Positions 1 through 6,915 of a DNA stretch of 14,959 bases are shown one piece after another. Numbering within the stretch: position 1 is the stretch's first letter; every line of letters begins with the position of its first letter. The position numbers were made by a program, and so were the translations under genes. The stretch covers positions 1 through 14,959 of the forward strand of contig JBKECF010000024.1 of the NCBI GenBank assembly GCA_047974375.1, written 5' to 3'. Below the pieces are notes generated by a model. It worked only from the letters and a program-made list of their open reading frames with translations. It did not search any database and had not been told where the DNA came from. The DNA is from JBKECF01 sp047974375 (lineage in GTDB: Bacteria > Bacillota > Clostridia > Lachnospirales > CAMZNU01).

Positions 1-31
1 TTTAAATTGGTACTATTTAGAAGAAAGTGCT
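1..31 (+). repeat. 31-bp exact direct repeat, copy 1, at the window edge
   Basis: The first 31 bases are identical to 574-604 inside the same gene and in the same reading frame. Identity stops just after the shared 'gaagaaagtgct'. The copy sits exactly at the sequence edge and 31 is a common assembly k-mer size, so a chimeric or repeat-resolved contig end is the likely explanation rather than a biological duplication. Confidence 0.85.
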
Positions 32-1195
32 AAAACAGAATTTAGATTTATTACTGCCATGTCCAATACCGAGCGTACAGATATTTTAAACATGGTTGTT
101 ACAAAGTTACAGGAAAAGTACCCTAATATAGAATTCGTAAACGATTCTGGTGCTGACTACAACGGCAGAGCAAAGCTAGCCTTTAGCTCCGGCGCCGGTT
201 ATGACCTTATATTAACAGATGATTTAGGTATTTCTCCTATTCGAGATGCGGGATATTTAATGGATTTATCCCCATATTTCGAAAAATACAATTGGGAAGA
301 TAGACAAAATGAAGGTGCCAGCGACTTTTATAATCAAAGAACTCCTGGGCAACGTTACACCGTGGGTATGAACTATGCACCTGTTACCGTTTACTACAAC
401 AAAACTATTTTTGAAGAACTAAATTTAGAAATCCCTAAAACTTTGGCGGAATATGAAAATATTTTAAAAGTTGCCACAGAAGCAGGATATATAGGGGCAG
501 AAAACGCAAAGGAAAATGTTAACGGTTGGTATATACAAAGCATGGTGCAAAATTTTGCACCCTATGAAGATATTTTAAATTGGTACTATTTAGAAGAAAG
601 TGCTCCGTCAATTGGTGAGGCCTTTAAAACTTCCTTTGATTTAGTAAAAAAATGGTCGGATGCAGGTTATTTCCGTGATGACTATGAAGGCATAGATTAC
701 GGTGATACTCCTATGTTATTCTCCCAAGGTAAAACAGCTATGTCCCTAGATGGAAATTGGATGTTAAATGGATATGAAGATGGTGGTGTTGATGTAGGTA
801 TTTTTGCCTTTCCATCCGTTGAAGATCCAAATCAACAAGTTGTAATTATAAATCCAGTAGATGCCGCTTTTGGCATTGGTGCTCAAGCCAGCGAAAAAAA
901 CAAAGAAATAGCTGTAGAGTTTATTGATTTAATGCTAACACCAGAAATAGCAGAAAATTGGTTAACTGTAGGCTCTATACCTTCAGTAACTGCTGAATAT
1001 TCCAATGAAGCAGCATCACCTTTAACCCAAGAGCTATTAAATGCAATTAAAGATACTAAAAGTGGTTATTACTTAGACAATGCAAAAGCTGGATTTTTAG
1101 ATGTATTTATTAAAGAAATTCAATTATTTACAGCAGGTGACCAAACATCTGAAGAAACTTGGGGGAATATTGATAAATTTTGGAATGAACAATAG
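2..1195 (+). CDS. Sugar ABC transporter extracellular solute-binding protein (CUT1 type), 5'-truncated
   Basis: Family 1 solute-binding protein that would capture an oligosaccharide or sugar outside the membrane and deliver it to the two permeases that follow. The open frame runs in from the window edge, so the signal peptide and lipobox Cys are missing. The first ATG, at 59, is not a natural start: it lies inside the first beta strand (TEFRFITAMSN..), and codons upstream remain open. Visible family features are an N-terminal lobe with the pattern 'LQEKYPNIEF', a 'YNKTIFEELNLEIPKT' segment and a 'FSQGKTAMSLDGNW' segment typical of CUT1 binding proteins. The mature C-terminus looks complete. 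The first 10 codons (LNWYYLEESA) exactly repeat codons near 575-604, so the extreme 5' end may be an assembly artefact; true homology probably begins at about position 20. Spacing of 24 bp to the first permease supports one operon. Substrate is unknown. Confidence 0.9.
   Translation, partial: LNWYYLEESAKTEFRFITAMSNTERTDILNMVVTKLQEKYPNIEFVNDSGADYNGRAKLAFSSGAGYDLILTDDLGISPIRDAGYLMDLSPYFEKYNWEDRQNEGASDFYNQRTPGQRYTVGMNYAPVTVYYNKTIFEELNLEIPKTLAEYENILKVATEAGYIGAENAKENVNGWYIQSMVQNFAPYEDILNWYYLEESAPSIGEAFKTSFDLVKKWSDAGYFRDDYEGIDYGDTPMLFSQGKTAMSLDGNWMLNGYEDGGVDVGIFAFPSVEDPNQQVVIINPVDAAFGIGAQASEKNKEIAVEFIDLMLTPEIAENWLTVGSIPSVTAEYSNEAASPLTQELLNAIKDTKSGYYLDNAKAGFLDVFIKEIQLFTAGDQTSEETWGNIDKFWNEQ
574..604 (+). 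repeat. 31-bp exact direct repeat, copy 2, inside the solute-binding gene
   Basis: Internal partner of the repeat at 1-31. It encodes LNWYYLEESA in a stretch that reads naturally (..YEDILNWYYLEESAPSIGEAF..), so this is the genuine location and the copy at the window start is the suspect one. Confidence 0.85.
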
Positions 1196-1219
1196 TAAAT
1201 AATATAGAGCGGAGTTAAT

Positions 1220-2125
1220 ATGGATACACATAAAAAATCTAATTTTAAAGAAAGATTTGAACAAAATATAATTCCTTATTTATTTGTTTTACCTGGCATG
1301 ACTTTATTTTTTTTAATTGCAGTAATACCTGTTGCTCAAACTATAATTTTAAGTTTTACCGATTGGAATGGAGTAACCCAACTAAACCAAATGAAGTTTA
1401 TTGGCTTTAATAACTTTATAAATGTATTTAGTAGTGAACAATTTAAAATTGCCTTATTTAACAACTTACAATGGGCAGTAGTTGGAACAACAATTCCAAT
1501 TGTAATAGGCTTGGTACAAGCGGCAATTATTGTAAATAGCAAAATCAAATTTAAAAACGCTTTTATTCTTGTTTTATTTTTACCACAAATACTTTCAAGT
1601 ATGATTATGTCAATTATGTGGCTTGCTATTTACGATCCAGCTTCCGGCGCTTTAAATGCATTTCTAGAATTAATAGGCTTAAGGCAATTTACTGGTCCAT
1701 GGTTAGGTAGTAAGGAAACAGCCTTTAAAAGTCTATTGTTAATGAGCATATGGGCTGGTTATGGTTTTAATACAGTTATTTACTCATCTGCCATAAGAGC
1801 CGTAGATCAAACAATGTACGAGGCAGCAGAAATAGATGGAGCAAATACATTACAACAATTTTTTAAAATCACAATACCTTCTATAAACAAAACAACTACT
1901 ACACTACTTTTACTCTCTTTAATAGGTTCATTTAAAGTTTACGACAGTGTTGCTCAAATGACAAGAGGCGGTCCCGGTTATCACACTTACACTCTTTCCT
2001 ACTATTTATACAACACAGCCTTTACAATGAATAAAGCTAGCTTGGGATGTGCTATAGCAGTAATTTTAACAATAATCGTTTTTACTGTTTCCCAGGTATT
2101 CCAAAAAGTTAGGGGGACTGATTAA
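1220..2125 (+). CDS. Carbohydrate ABC transporter permease, MalF/UgpA type
   Basis: Inner-membrane permease of a CUT1 sugar importer, 301 residues, a usual length for the family. It has a short basic N-terminus followed by hydrophobic segment 1 (about residues 17-45) and further membrane segments. The cytoplasmic EAA loop that docks the ATPase reads EAAEIDGA at residues 201-208, followed by 'FFKITIPSI'. 'GGPGYHTYTLSYYLY' near residue 250 is characteristic of MalF/UgpA-type subunits. A weak GGAG-type ribosome site lies just upstream of the ATG. The stop codon overlaps the next start (TAATG), so the two permeases are translationally coupled. No ATPase gene is visible; many Clostridia use a shared MsmK/UgpC-type ATPase encoded elsewhere. 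Confidence 0.95.
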   Translation: MDTHKKSNFKERFEQNIIPYLFVLPGMTLFFLIAVIPVAQTIILSFTDWNGVTQLNQMKFIGFNNFINVFSSEQFKIALFNNLQWAVVGTTIPIVIGLVQAAIIVNSKIKFKNAFILVLFLPQILSSMIMSIMWLAIYDPASGALNAFLELIGLRQFTGPWLGSKETAFKSLLLMSIWAGYGFNTVIYSSAIRAVDQTMYEAAEIDGANTLQQFFKITIPSINKTTTTLLLLSLIGSFKVYDSVAQMTRGGPGYHTYTLSYYLYNTAFTMNKASLGCAIAVILTIIVFTVSQVFQKVRGTD

Positions 2126-2952
2126 TGAAAAAAAATAAAGGCACATTATGTGCTTATGTTTTCTTAATTTTTTGCTCGACATTAACTATTTTTCCAATGC
2201 TATTTATGTTGTCTTTATCTTTGCGAACAAGGGAGAGCATAATTCAAAAGGGTGTATTTTTTTTACCGGAAGCATTACACTGGGAGAATTATATAACAGC
2301 GTGGAATCAAGGTCATTTTTCTACATATTTTAAAAATAGTATTATTATCTCCTTTATATCTGTAATAGGTGTTATTATTTTTTCAACTTGTATATCCTAT
2401 GCATTGGTCTTTTTTAAATTTAAAGGTAGAAAAATAATAAGTAATCTATTATTAATAGGTTTAATTATACCTTTTGAAGTTGTCATTATCCCTTTATATT
2501 TCAACATGAAGTTTGTTGGCTTGCTAGGCACTAGATCACCTGTATATTTAACTCACATAGCATTAAATATAGCCTTTTCTGTTTTTATTATGAAAGGTTT
2601 TATTATGGACATACCAAAATCTATTATAGAGTCAGCACGAACAGACGGAGCTACGGAAATGATAGTCCTTAGAAAAATAGTTGTACCTATTATTATTCCC
2701 GCTTTAGTTTCTATAGTAATTTTAATATTTATGTGGACATGGAATGACTTTATGCTATCTAACTTAATGCTTACAAATGATAAAATTAAAACATTGCCCT
2801 TAGGTTTAAGTAGTTTCCAAGGTAAGTTTACAAGAGATGTACCTCTTACATCAGCAGCATCAACTATTATGATGGTACCAGTGTTAATTATATACATTGT
2901 ATTTCAAAAATATATGATAAAAGGTTTAACCCTTGGAGCAGTAAAAGAATAA
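2125..2952 (+). CDS. Carbohydrate ABC transporter permease, MalG/UgpE type
   Basis: Second membrane subunit of the CUT1 importer, 275 residues, the expected size for MalG/UgpE-like proteins. Membrane segment 1 begins at about residue 9. The EAA loop is present as ESARTDGATE (residues 169-178) followed by 'LRKIVVPIIIPAL'. The C-terminal stretch 'FQKYMIKGLTLGAVKE' is the classical end of this subfamily. The start overlaps the preceding stop by one base (TAATG) and is preceded by a GGGGGA ribosome site. Transcription should end at the terminator 8 bp downstream. With the preceding genes it forms a sugar importer without its ATPase; the sugar cannot be deduced. Confidence 0.95.
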   Translation: MKKNKGTLCAYVFLIFCSTLTIFPMLFMLSLSLRTRESIIQKGVFFLPEALHWENYITAWNQGHFSTYFKNSIIISFISVIGVIIFSTCISYALVFFKFKGRKIISNLLLIGLIIPFEVVIIPLYFNMKFVGLLGTRSPVYLTHIALNIAFSVFIMKGFIMDIPKSIIESARTDGATEMIVLRKIVVPIIIPALVSIVILIFMWTWNDFMLSNLMLTNDKIKTLPLGLSSFQGKFTRDVPLTSAASTIMMVPVLIIYIVFQKYMIKGLTLGAVKE

Positions 2953-2959
2953 TTTTTCG

Positions 2960-3006
2960 GACTAAAAACGTCATCCTTTGACTTAGGGTTTTTAGTCTTT
3001 TTTTTA
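2960..3006 (+). terminator. Rho-independent terminator of the sugar ABC operon
   Basis: A 10-bp perfect stem, gactaaaaac (2960-2969) with gtttttagtc (2988-2997), an 18-nt loop and an immediate run of T. It lies 7 bp after the MalG-type stop codon and separates the sugar operon from the hydroxylase operon. Confidence 0.9.
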
Positions 3007-3014
3007 ATTTAGAG

Positions 3015-3043
3015 TTGACACATCCATTTAGTTTGTTAATAAT
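3015..3043 (+). promoter_or_regulatory. Sigma-A type promoter for the hydroxylase operon
   Basis: A perfect -35 box TTGACA (3015-3020), a 17-bp spacer and a -10 box AATAAT (3038-3043, five of six matches to TATAAT). Transcription would start near 3050, giving a leader of about 245 nt that carries the structured element R1 before the Mo-subunit start codon. The position directly after a terminator supports it being real. Confidence 0.7.
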
Positions 3044-3066
3044 TAAACTATAAATTAAATAAATAT

Positions 3067-3237
3067 AGTCAATAGACCTATCCGTCAGTAGGGACTTATA
3101 CCCCAACTGAGCGGCGAATTTTGTCGCATAACCGAGTTGATCGCATACTTGGTTGCATAGTCGAGCAGAAAGCACAGCTTTCGACCAGGTAAGACAACCT
3201 GTGCCAGCATTTAGGTAGGGGCCTAATTCTTACCGAT
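3067..3237 (+). repeat. Structured leader element R1 (candidate ncRNA or mobile repeat), related to the inverted copy at 8232-8338
   Basis: This gene-free stretch shares three ordered blocks with the reverse complement of 8232-8338: 3067-3097 (26 of 31 identical, all five differences transitions), 3112-3120 (9 of 9) and 3211-3237 (23 of 27, with the last 13 identical). Visible pairings are a hairpin CAGTaGGG/CCCaACTG closed by CCG (3082-3084) with CGG (3112-3114), and a long-range GAATT (3116-3120) with AATTC (3225-3229). The same CGG can instead pair with CCG (3233-3235). Between blocks 2 and 3, R1 has about 65 nt that R2 lacks, with two more hairpins: 3130-3136/3148-3154, and 3160-3163/3082-independent arm 3182-3185 enclosing 3169-3173/3077-independent arm 3177-3181. 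It lies in the predicted transcript of the hydroxylase operon. It matches no riboswitch class I can recall. Its orientation is opposite to that of R2, which also fits a small repeat element. Confidence 0.6.
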
Positions 3238-3275
3238 AAACAATCTATATTCATGGTAGCACTTTATACTACCTA
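3212..3275 (+). promoter_or_regulatory. Alternative-pairing segment upstream of the Mo-subunit ribosome site
   Basis: The segment ctaccta at 3269-3275 can form a local hairpin with ggtag at 3255-3259 (5 bp, 9-nt loop). Alternatively it can pair over 7 bp with taggtag at 3212-3218 inside the last conserved block of R1. It lies 10 nt before the GGAG ribosome site (3285-3288). Two mutually exclusive pairings at this position resemble a regulatory switch, but short complementarities also occur by chance in AT-rich sequence. Confidence 0.3.
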
Positions 3276-3295
3276 TTAATGAAAGGAGTTATGTT

Positions 3296-5539
3296 ATGAA
3301 AGTTATTGGAAAGGATTATCCTATTCATGACGCTGTAGGAAAAGTTACGGGAAAAACAATTTATGTAGGCGATATGGAAATGCAAAATATGGCCCATGCC
3401 GCTGTTATTTTCAGCGATATTTCTCATGGAATTGTTACAGAAATTGACGATTCAGAGGCTTTAAAAGTTGAAGGAGTTATTAAGATTTTAACCTGTTTTA
3501 ACACTACCCAAAGAATGTACAATCGCTACAGACGCGAAGCCAAACAGCTAGTTGAAGATGAAGAGTGTATTTTTAATAAACACGTTCGTTTTGTTGGGGA
3601 CAAAATTGGTGTGGTTATAGCCGAAACTGAAGATATAGCAAGAAAAGCCGTAAATCTTATAAAAATTACTTACAAAAAACTTCCTCATTCATTTTCAACA
3701 GATGAAACTTTAACAGGAATTATAAACGGAATACATGAATACGGCGTCATCGCTACTCATGAATGCGAAATTGGAAATAAAGACCTAGGTCAAAGCGGAG
3801 AAGTAACTGTAACAACAACTACAAAATTCCCATCTATAGATCACTTAACTATGGAAACCCACGGAGTAGTTGCCTCCTATGAAAAGTCAAATAATTTTTT
3901 AACTATATGGAGCCCTTGCCAAAGCGTTCACGGCATTAGAACGGTATTAGCCGACCTTTTAGTAATGCCTTATTCCAATGTTCGAGCAATTAAAGCAACT
4001 ATGGGGGCGTCTTTTGGGGCTAAACAAGAAATTATGCTAGAGCCTATTGCGGCAATTTCTTCTATAGAAACAGAACGACCTGTTAAGCTTATTTACAATA
4101 GAAAAGAAGATTTTATTTCAACCATTAGTCGCGGAGCTGTAGAAGCTAAAATAACTTCTAAATTTAAAAAAGATGGTACATTAACAGCTCTTTACCCAGA
4201 AATAACTTTAAATGCAGGTGCCTACCTTGCTAATAGCCACGCATATATAAGAGTAATGGCCGGTAAATTATTTAGAGCATATAAATATGATTATGCAAAT
4301 TACAAAGCCAAAGCCGTTATAACAAATACTCCTGTTTCTGGTGGCTTTAGAGGTTGGGCTGCCCCCGAAATAACTATTCCTATGGAACATAATTTTAATG
4401 AAGCTGCAAAAATATTAAATATGGACCCTCTTGAGTTAAGGCTAAAAAATGTAGCTGAGGAAAATGATATTGATATATTTAACGATATAAGCCTTGGAGA
4501 AATTAAAATTAAAGATTGTTTAACAAAAGGTGGTTCAAATTTCCATTGGGAAACAAAGAAAAAAGACACCTTGGAATTTAATAAGATTAACACCAGATAC
4601 AAAAGAGGCATAGGCGTGGCATGTGGTGGCCATGTTAGTGGTTTTTACCCTAAACTTCATGATTTTTCTATGGCAGAAATTAGACTATGCGAAGATAGCT
4701 CTGTAATTTTAAATGTTACTATGCACGACCATGGTTGTGGTACTGTTAGAGCTATGCAAATGATAGTGGCTGAAATTTTAGGCATAGATGTCGATAAAAT
4801 TAGAGCTGAAGAAGGAGATACAAATAAAAGTCCCTATGAAACTGGTTGCTATTCAAGTAAAACAACTTATGTTTTAGGTAAAGCCGTTTATAACTGTGCA
4901 GAAAATTTACTTGAAGAAATTAAATCAGCTGCTAGTGAAATTTTAAAAGTGGATAAAGATGACATTATAGTTATGGACGGTTCAGTAACTTTAAAATCCA
5001 ACAGTGATATTAAAATGACTTATGGAGATATTGCCGTAAAATCCATTAGGGAGCTGCAAAAAGAAATTTTAGCTATATCACAATACACAAATGTATCTAA
5101 CCCTGGAACTGTTGGGGCTCACTTCGCAGAAGTGGAAGTTGATACTTATACTGGAATGACTAAAATTTTAAGTTATACAGCTGCCTGCGATATTGGAAAA
5201 GCATTAAACCCAGCCATGTGCATTGCCCAAATTCAAGGAGCTGTAATAATGGGAGCTGGCGGAGCACTTACAGAACATACAAAAGTTTCCCCTTCAGGCT
5301 TATCTACAACTAGTATAAAAGATTACCATGTTATTAATGCCTTTGAATCGCCACAAATAGATGTTGTCCTTATAGAAGAAGGAAAGACAGATGGACCCTT
5401 TGGTGCTAAATCCATAGGTGAAATTTCACACATTCCAGTATCAGCAACGATTGCAGGAGCTGTAAATAATGCTTTAAATTCGAGTATCGGCGATCTGCCC
5501 CTTAATCCAGATAAAATAGCAGACTATCTTTCTAGATAA
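3296..5539 (+). CDS. Molybdopterin-binding subunit of a xanthine dehydrogenase-family hydroxylase
   Basis: Large catalytic subunit that would hydroxylate a purine or other N-heterocycle at the molybdenum cofactor and pass electrons to the [2Fe-2S] and FAD subunits encoded next. At 747 residues it has the length of three-subunit bacterial Mo subunits. Domain order is an a/b-hammerhead domain (about 10-120) followed by the two Mo-binding domains. Visible cofactor motifs are WSPCQSVH (Gln209), ATMGASFGAKQE (from about residue 234), SGGFRGWAAPE (Arg352) and GAKSIGE, whose Glu709 occupies the conserved catalytic base position. The ATG at 3296 is chosen because GGAG at 3285-3288 is 7 nt away; the ATG at 3291 is out of frame and too close. 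Family membership is strong, but substrate (xanthine, hypoxanthine, nicotinate or another heterocycle) is inferred only from neighbouring transporters. No cofactor-maturation gene (XdhC/MocA type) is in the window. Confidence 0.93.
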   Translation: MKVIGKDYPIHDAVGKVTGKTIYVGDMEMQNMAHAAVIFSDISHGIVTEIDDSEALKVEGVIKILTCFNTTQRMYNRYRREAKQLVEDEECIFNKHVRFVGDKIGVVIAETEDIARKAVNLIKITYKKLPHSFSTDETLTGIINGIHEYGVIATHECEIGNKDLGQSGEVTVTTTTKFPSIDHLTMETHGVVASYEKSNNFLTIWSPCQSVHGIRTVLADLLVMPYSNVRAIKATMGASFGAKQEIMLEPIAAISSIETERPVKLIYNRKEDFISTISRGAVEAKITSKFKKDGTLTALYPEITLNAGAYLANSHAYIRVMAGKLFRAYKYDYANYKAKAVITNTPVSGGFRGWAAPEITIPMEHNFNEAAKILNMDPLELRLKNVAEENDIDIFNDISLGEIKIKDCLTKGGSNFHWETKKKDTLEFNKINTRYKRGIGVACGGHVSGFYPKLHDFSMAEIRLCEDSSVILNVTMHDHGCGTVRAMQMIVAEILGIDVDKIRAEEGDTNKSPYETGCYSSKTTYVLGKAVYNCAENLLEEIKSAASEILKVDKDDIIVMDGSVTLKSNSDIKMTYGDIAVKSIRELQKEILAISQYTNVSNPGTVGAHFAEVEVDTYTGMTKILSYTAACDIGKALNPAMCIAQIQGAVIMGAGGALTEHTKVSPSGLSTTSIKDYHVINAFESPQIDVVLIEEGKTDGPFGAKSIGEISHIPVSATIAGAVNNALNSSIGDLPLNPDKIADYLSR

Positions 5540-5570
5540 CTTAAAAATTCTATACTTTTAGGAGGAAAAA

Positions 5571-6038
5571 ATGGAATTAAATTTTAAAGTAAACGGAACA
5601 GACATAAAAATAGACGTTGAACCATCAAAAAGATTAATAGACATTTTACGTGACAATTTAAACCTAACAGGAACTAAAGAAGGTTGTGGCGAAGGTGAGT
5701 GTGGCGCTTGTACAGTTATTATTGATGGTATTGCCATACATTCATGTCTTACGGTGGCAATACAACTTGAAGGAAGAGAAGTTATAACCATAGAAGGCCT
5801 TGAAGAAAATGGTGAGCTAGACCTAATACAAAAATGTTTCATAGAAGAAGCAGCCGTCCAATGCGGTTATTGCACTACAGGAATGATAATGTCCACAAAG
5901 GCTTTGTTGTTAAAAAATCCAAAACCAACAGATCTAGATATTAAAAATGCAATTTCAGGAAACATTTGTAGATGTTCAGGATATAGTCAAATCGTTAATG
6001 CTGTAAAAAGAACGTCAAAAGAAATGGAGGCGAAATAA
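5571..6038 (+). CDS. [2Fe-2S] subunit of xanthine dehydrogenase-family hydroxylase
   Basis: Small electron-transfer subunit, 155 residues, normal for the family. The N-terminal plant-ferredoxin-like domain carries Cys39, Cys44, Cys47 and Cys59 (GCGEGECGACTV..HSC), ligating the first cluster. The C-terminal four-helix domain carries Cys98 and Cys101 (QCGYCTTGM) and Cys133 and Cys135 (NICRCSGY), ligating the second. All eight ligands are present, so the subunit looks functional. CGYCTTGM replaces the more usual CGFCTPGM, a mild variation near a cluster ligand. A strong AGGAGG ribosome site precedes the ATG. The gene follows the Mo subunit by 31 bp and precedes the FAD subunit by a single base, so it is part of the same operon. 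Confidence 0.96.
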   Translation: MELNFKVNGTDIKIDVEPSKRLIDILRDNLNLTGTKEGCGEGECGACTVIIDGIAIHSCLTVAIQLEGREVITIEGLEENGELDLIQKCFIEEAAVQCGYCTTGMIMSTKALLLKNPKPTDLDIKNAISGNICRCSGYSQIVNAVKRTSKEMEAK

Positions 6039-6039
6039 T

Positions 6040-6882
6040 ATGGAAAATTTTTCTCCACAAAATATTAAAGAACTACAAAAGGCATTAGGGGAAATGACAA
6101 ATAAAACCAAAGTAATCAGTGGTGGAACAGATTTAATTATGCATTTAAATAATGCCATAGATATAGACGGGTTACTTTACTTAGGAAAAGTAGAAGAAAT
6201 GTGTAAAATAGAAAAAACAGATGACAACGTGTATATAGGTGGCGCTGTTACCATGACTCAACTTGTTGACTCTCCTCTCCTTTGCAAAAAATTCCAAGGA
6301 ATAAAAGATGCCGCTATAGATGTAGGCTCTGAGCAAATTAGAAATAATGGAACTATTGGAGGAAATATTGCAAATGCTTCTCCAGCAGGCGACCTTATTC
6401 CCATAGTTTTTATGCATAATGCAACTATTATTATAATGGGACCAAAAGGTCAACGAGAAGTGAACGTAAATGATTTTATTTTAGGCCCTAATAAAACCTC
6501 TTTAAATTATAATGAAGTGTTATATAAAATTAAACTCCCTATTCCTAGTGATGAAAATTATAGCACTCATTTTGTAAAACTAGGCTCAAGAAAAAAAGTG
6601 ACAATTTCAAGAATTTGCGTTGCCCTTGCTCTCACTCTTAAAAATGATACGGTAGAAGATATTGGTTTATATATTGGCTCTATTTCCATAAAGCCTATTA
6701 GACTTTTAGACGGTGAAAAAATAATAAAAGGCAAGAAAATTACAGAAGACTTAAAACATCAAGTTTCAGAAATACTATCCAAAAAGATTTTTGGAATTAC
6801 TCCAGAGGAATTTGATAGAGATTATAAAGTTTGGGCAGCTAAAGGAGCAATTTTTGATGTATTTGAGTTATTCAAAGCTTAG
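6040..6882 (+). CDS. FAD-binding subunit of xanthine dehydrogenase-family hydroxylase
   Basis: Medium subunit, 280 residues, which binds FAD and hands electrons from the iron-sulfur clusters to the final acceptor. The FAD pyrophosphate motifs are ISGGTDL (Gly28-Gly29-Thr30-Asp31) and TIGGNIANASPAGD (residues 105-118). The C-terminal part fits the CO-dehydrogenase flavoprotein C-terminal domain. No Cys cluster motif is apparent in the linker between the FAD motifs and the C-terminal domain, unlike 4-hydroxybenzoyl-CoA reductase-type beta subunits, which carry an additional 4Fe-4S insertion. The ATG is one base after the preceding TAA, with GGAGG inside the end of that gene, so the two are translationally coupled. 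The order Mo, FeS, FAD differs from the E. coli xdhABC order (Mo, FAD, FeS). Confidence 0.94.
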   Translation: MENFSPQNIKELQKALGEMTNKTKVISGGTDLIMHLNNAIDIDGLLYLGKVEEMCKIEKTDDNVYIGGAVTMTQLVDSPLLCKKFQGIKDAAIDVGSEQIRNNGTIGGNIANASPAGDLIPIVFMHNATIIIMGPKGQREVNVNDFILGPNKTSLNYNEVLYKIKLPIPSDENYSTHFVKLGSRKKVTISRICVALALTLKNDTVEDIGLYIGSISIKPIRLLDGEKIIKGKKITEDLKHQVSEILSKKIFGITPEEFDRDYKVWAAKGAIFDVFELFKA

Positions 6883-6915
6883 TTTATAAATAATAGAAGA
6901 AGGTGAGTGATTCAA

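Noticed and set aside
59..61. ATG at 59 as the true start of the solute-binding protein
   Set aside because: No ribosome site precedes it, it falls within the first beta strand of the mature domain, and the frame stays open to the window edge; a signal peptide would be missing.
2888..3175. Minus-strand 95-aa open frame across the terminator and leader
   Set aside because: It covers a strong terminator, a promoter and the structured element R1. Its repetitive residues (QLGYATKF..QLGYKS) arise from the gcata repeats, and it has no ribosome site or recognisable domain.
3067..3237. Known riboswitch or T-box upstream of the hydroxylase genes
   Set aside because: From memory I could not fit the purine, Moco, SAM, TPP, FMN, cobalamin, THF, c-di-GMP, ykkC or T-box consensus cores; for example no T-box GGTACCGCG and no purine-type three-way junction core are present. 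It stays unclassified.
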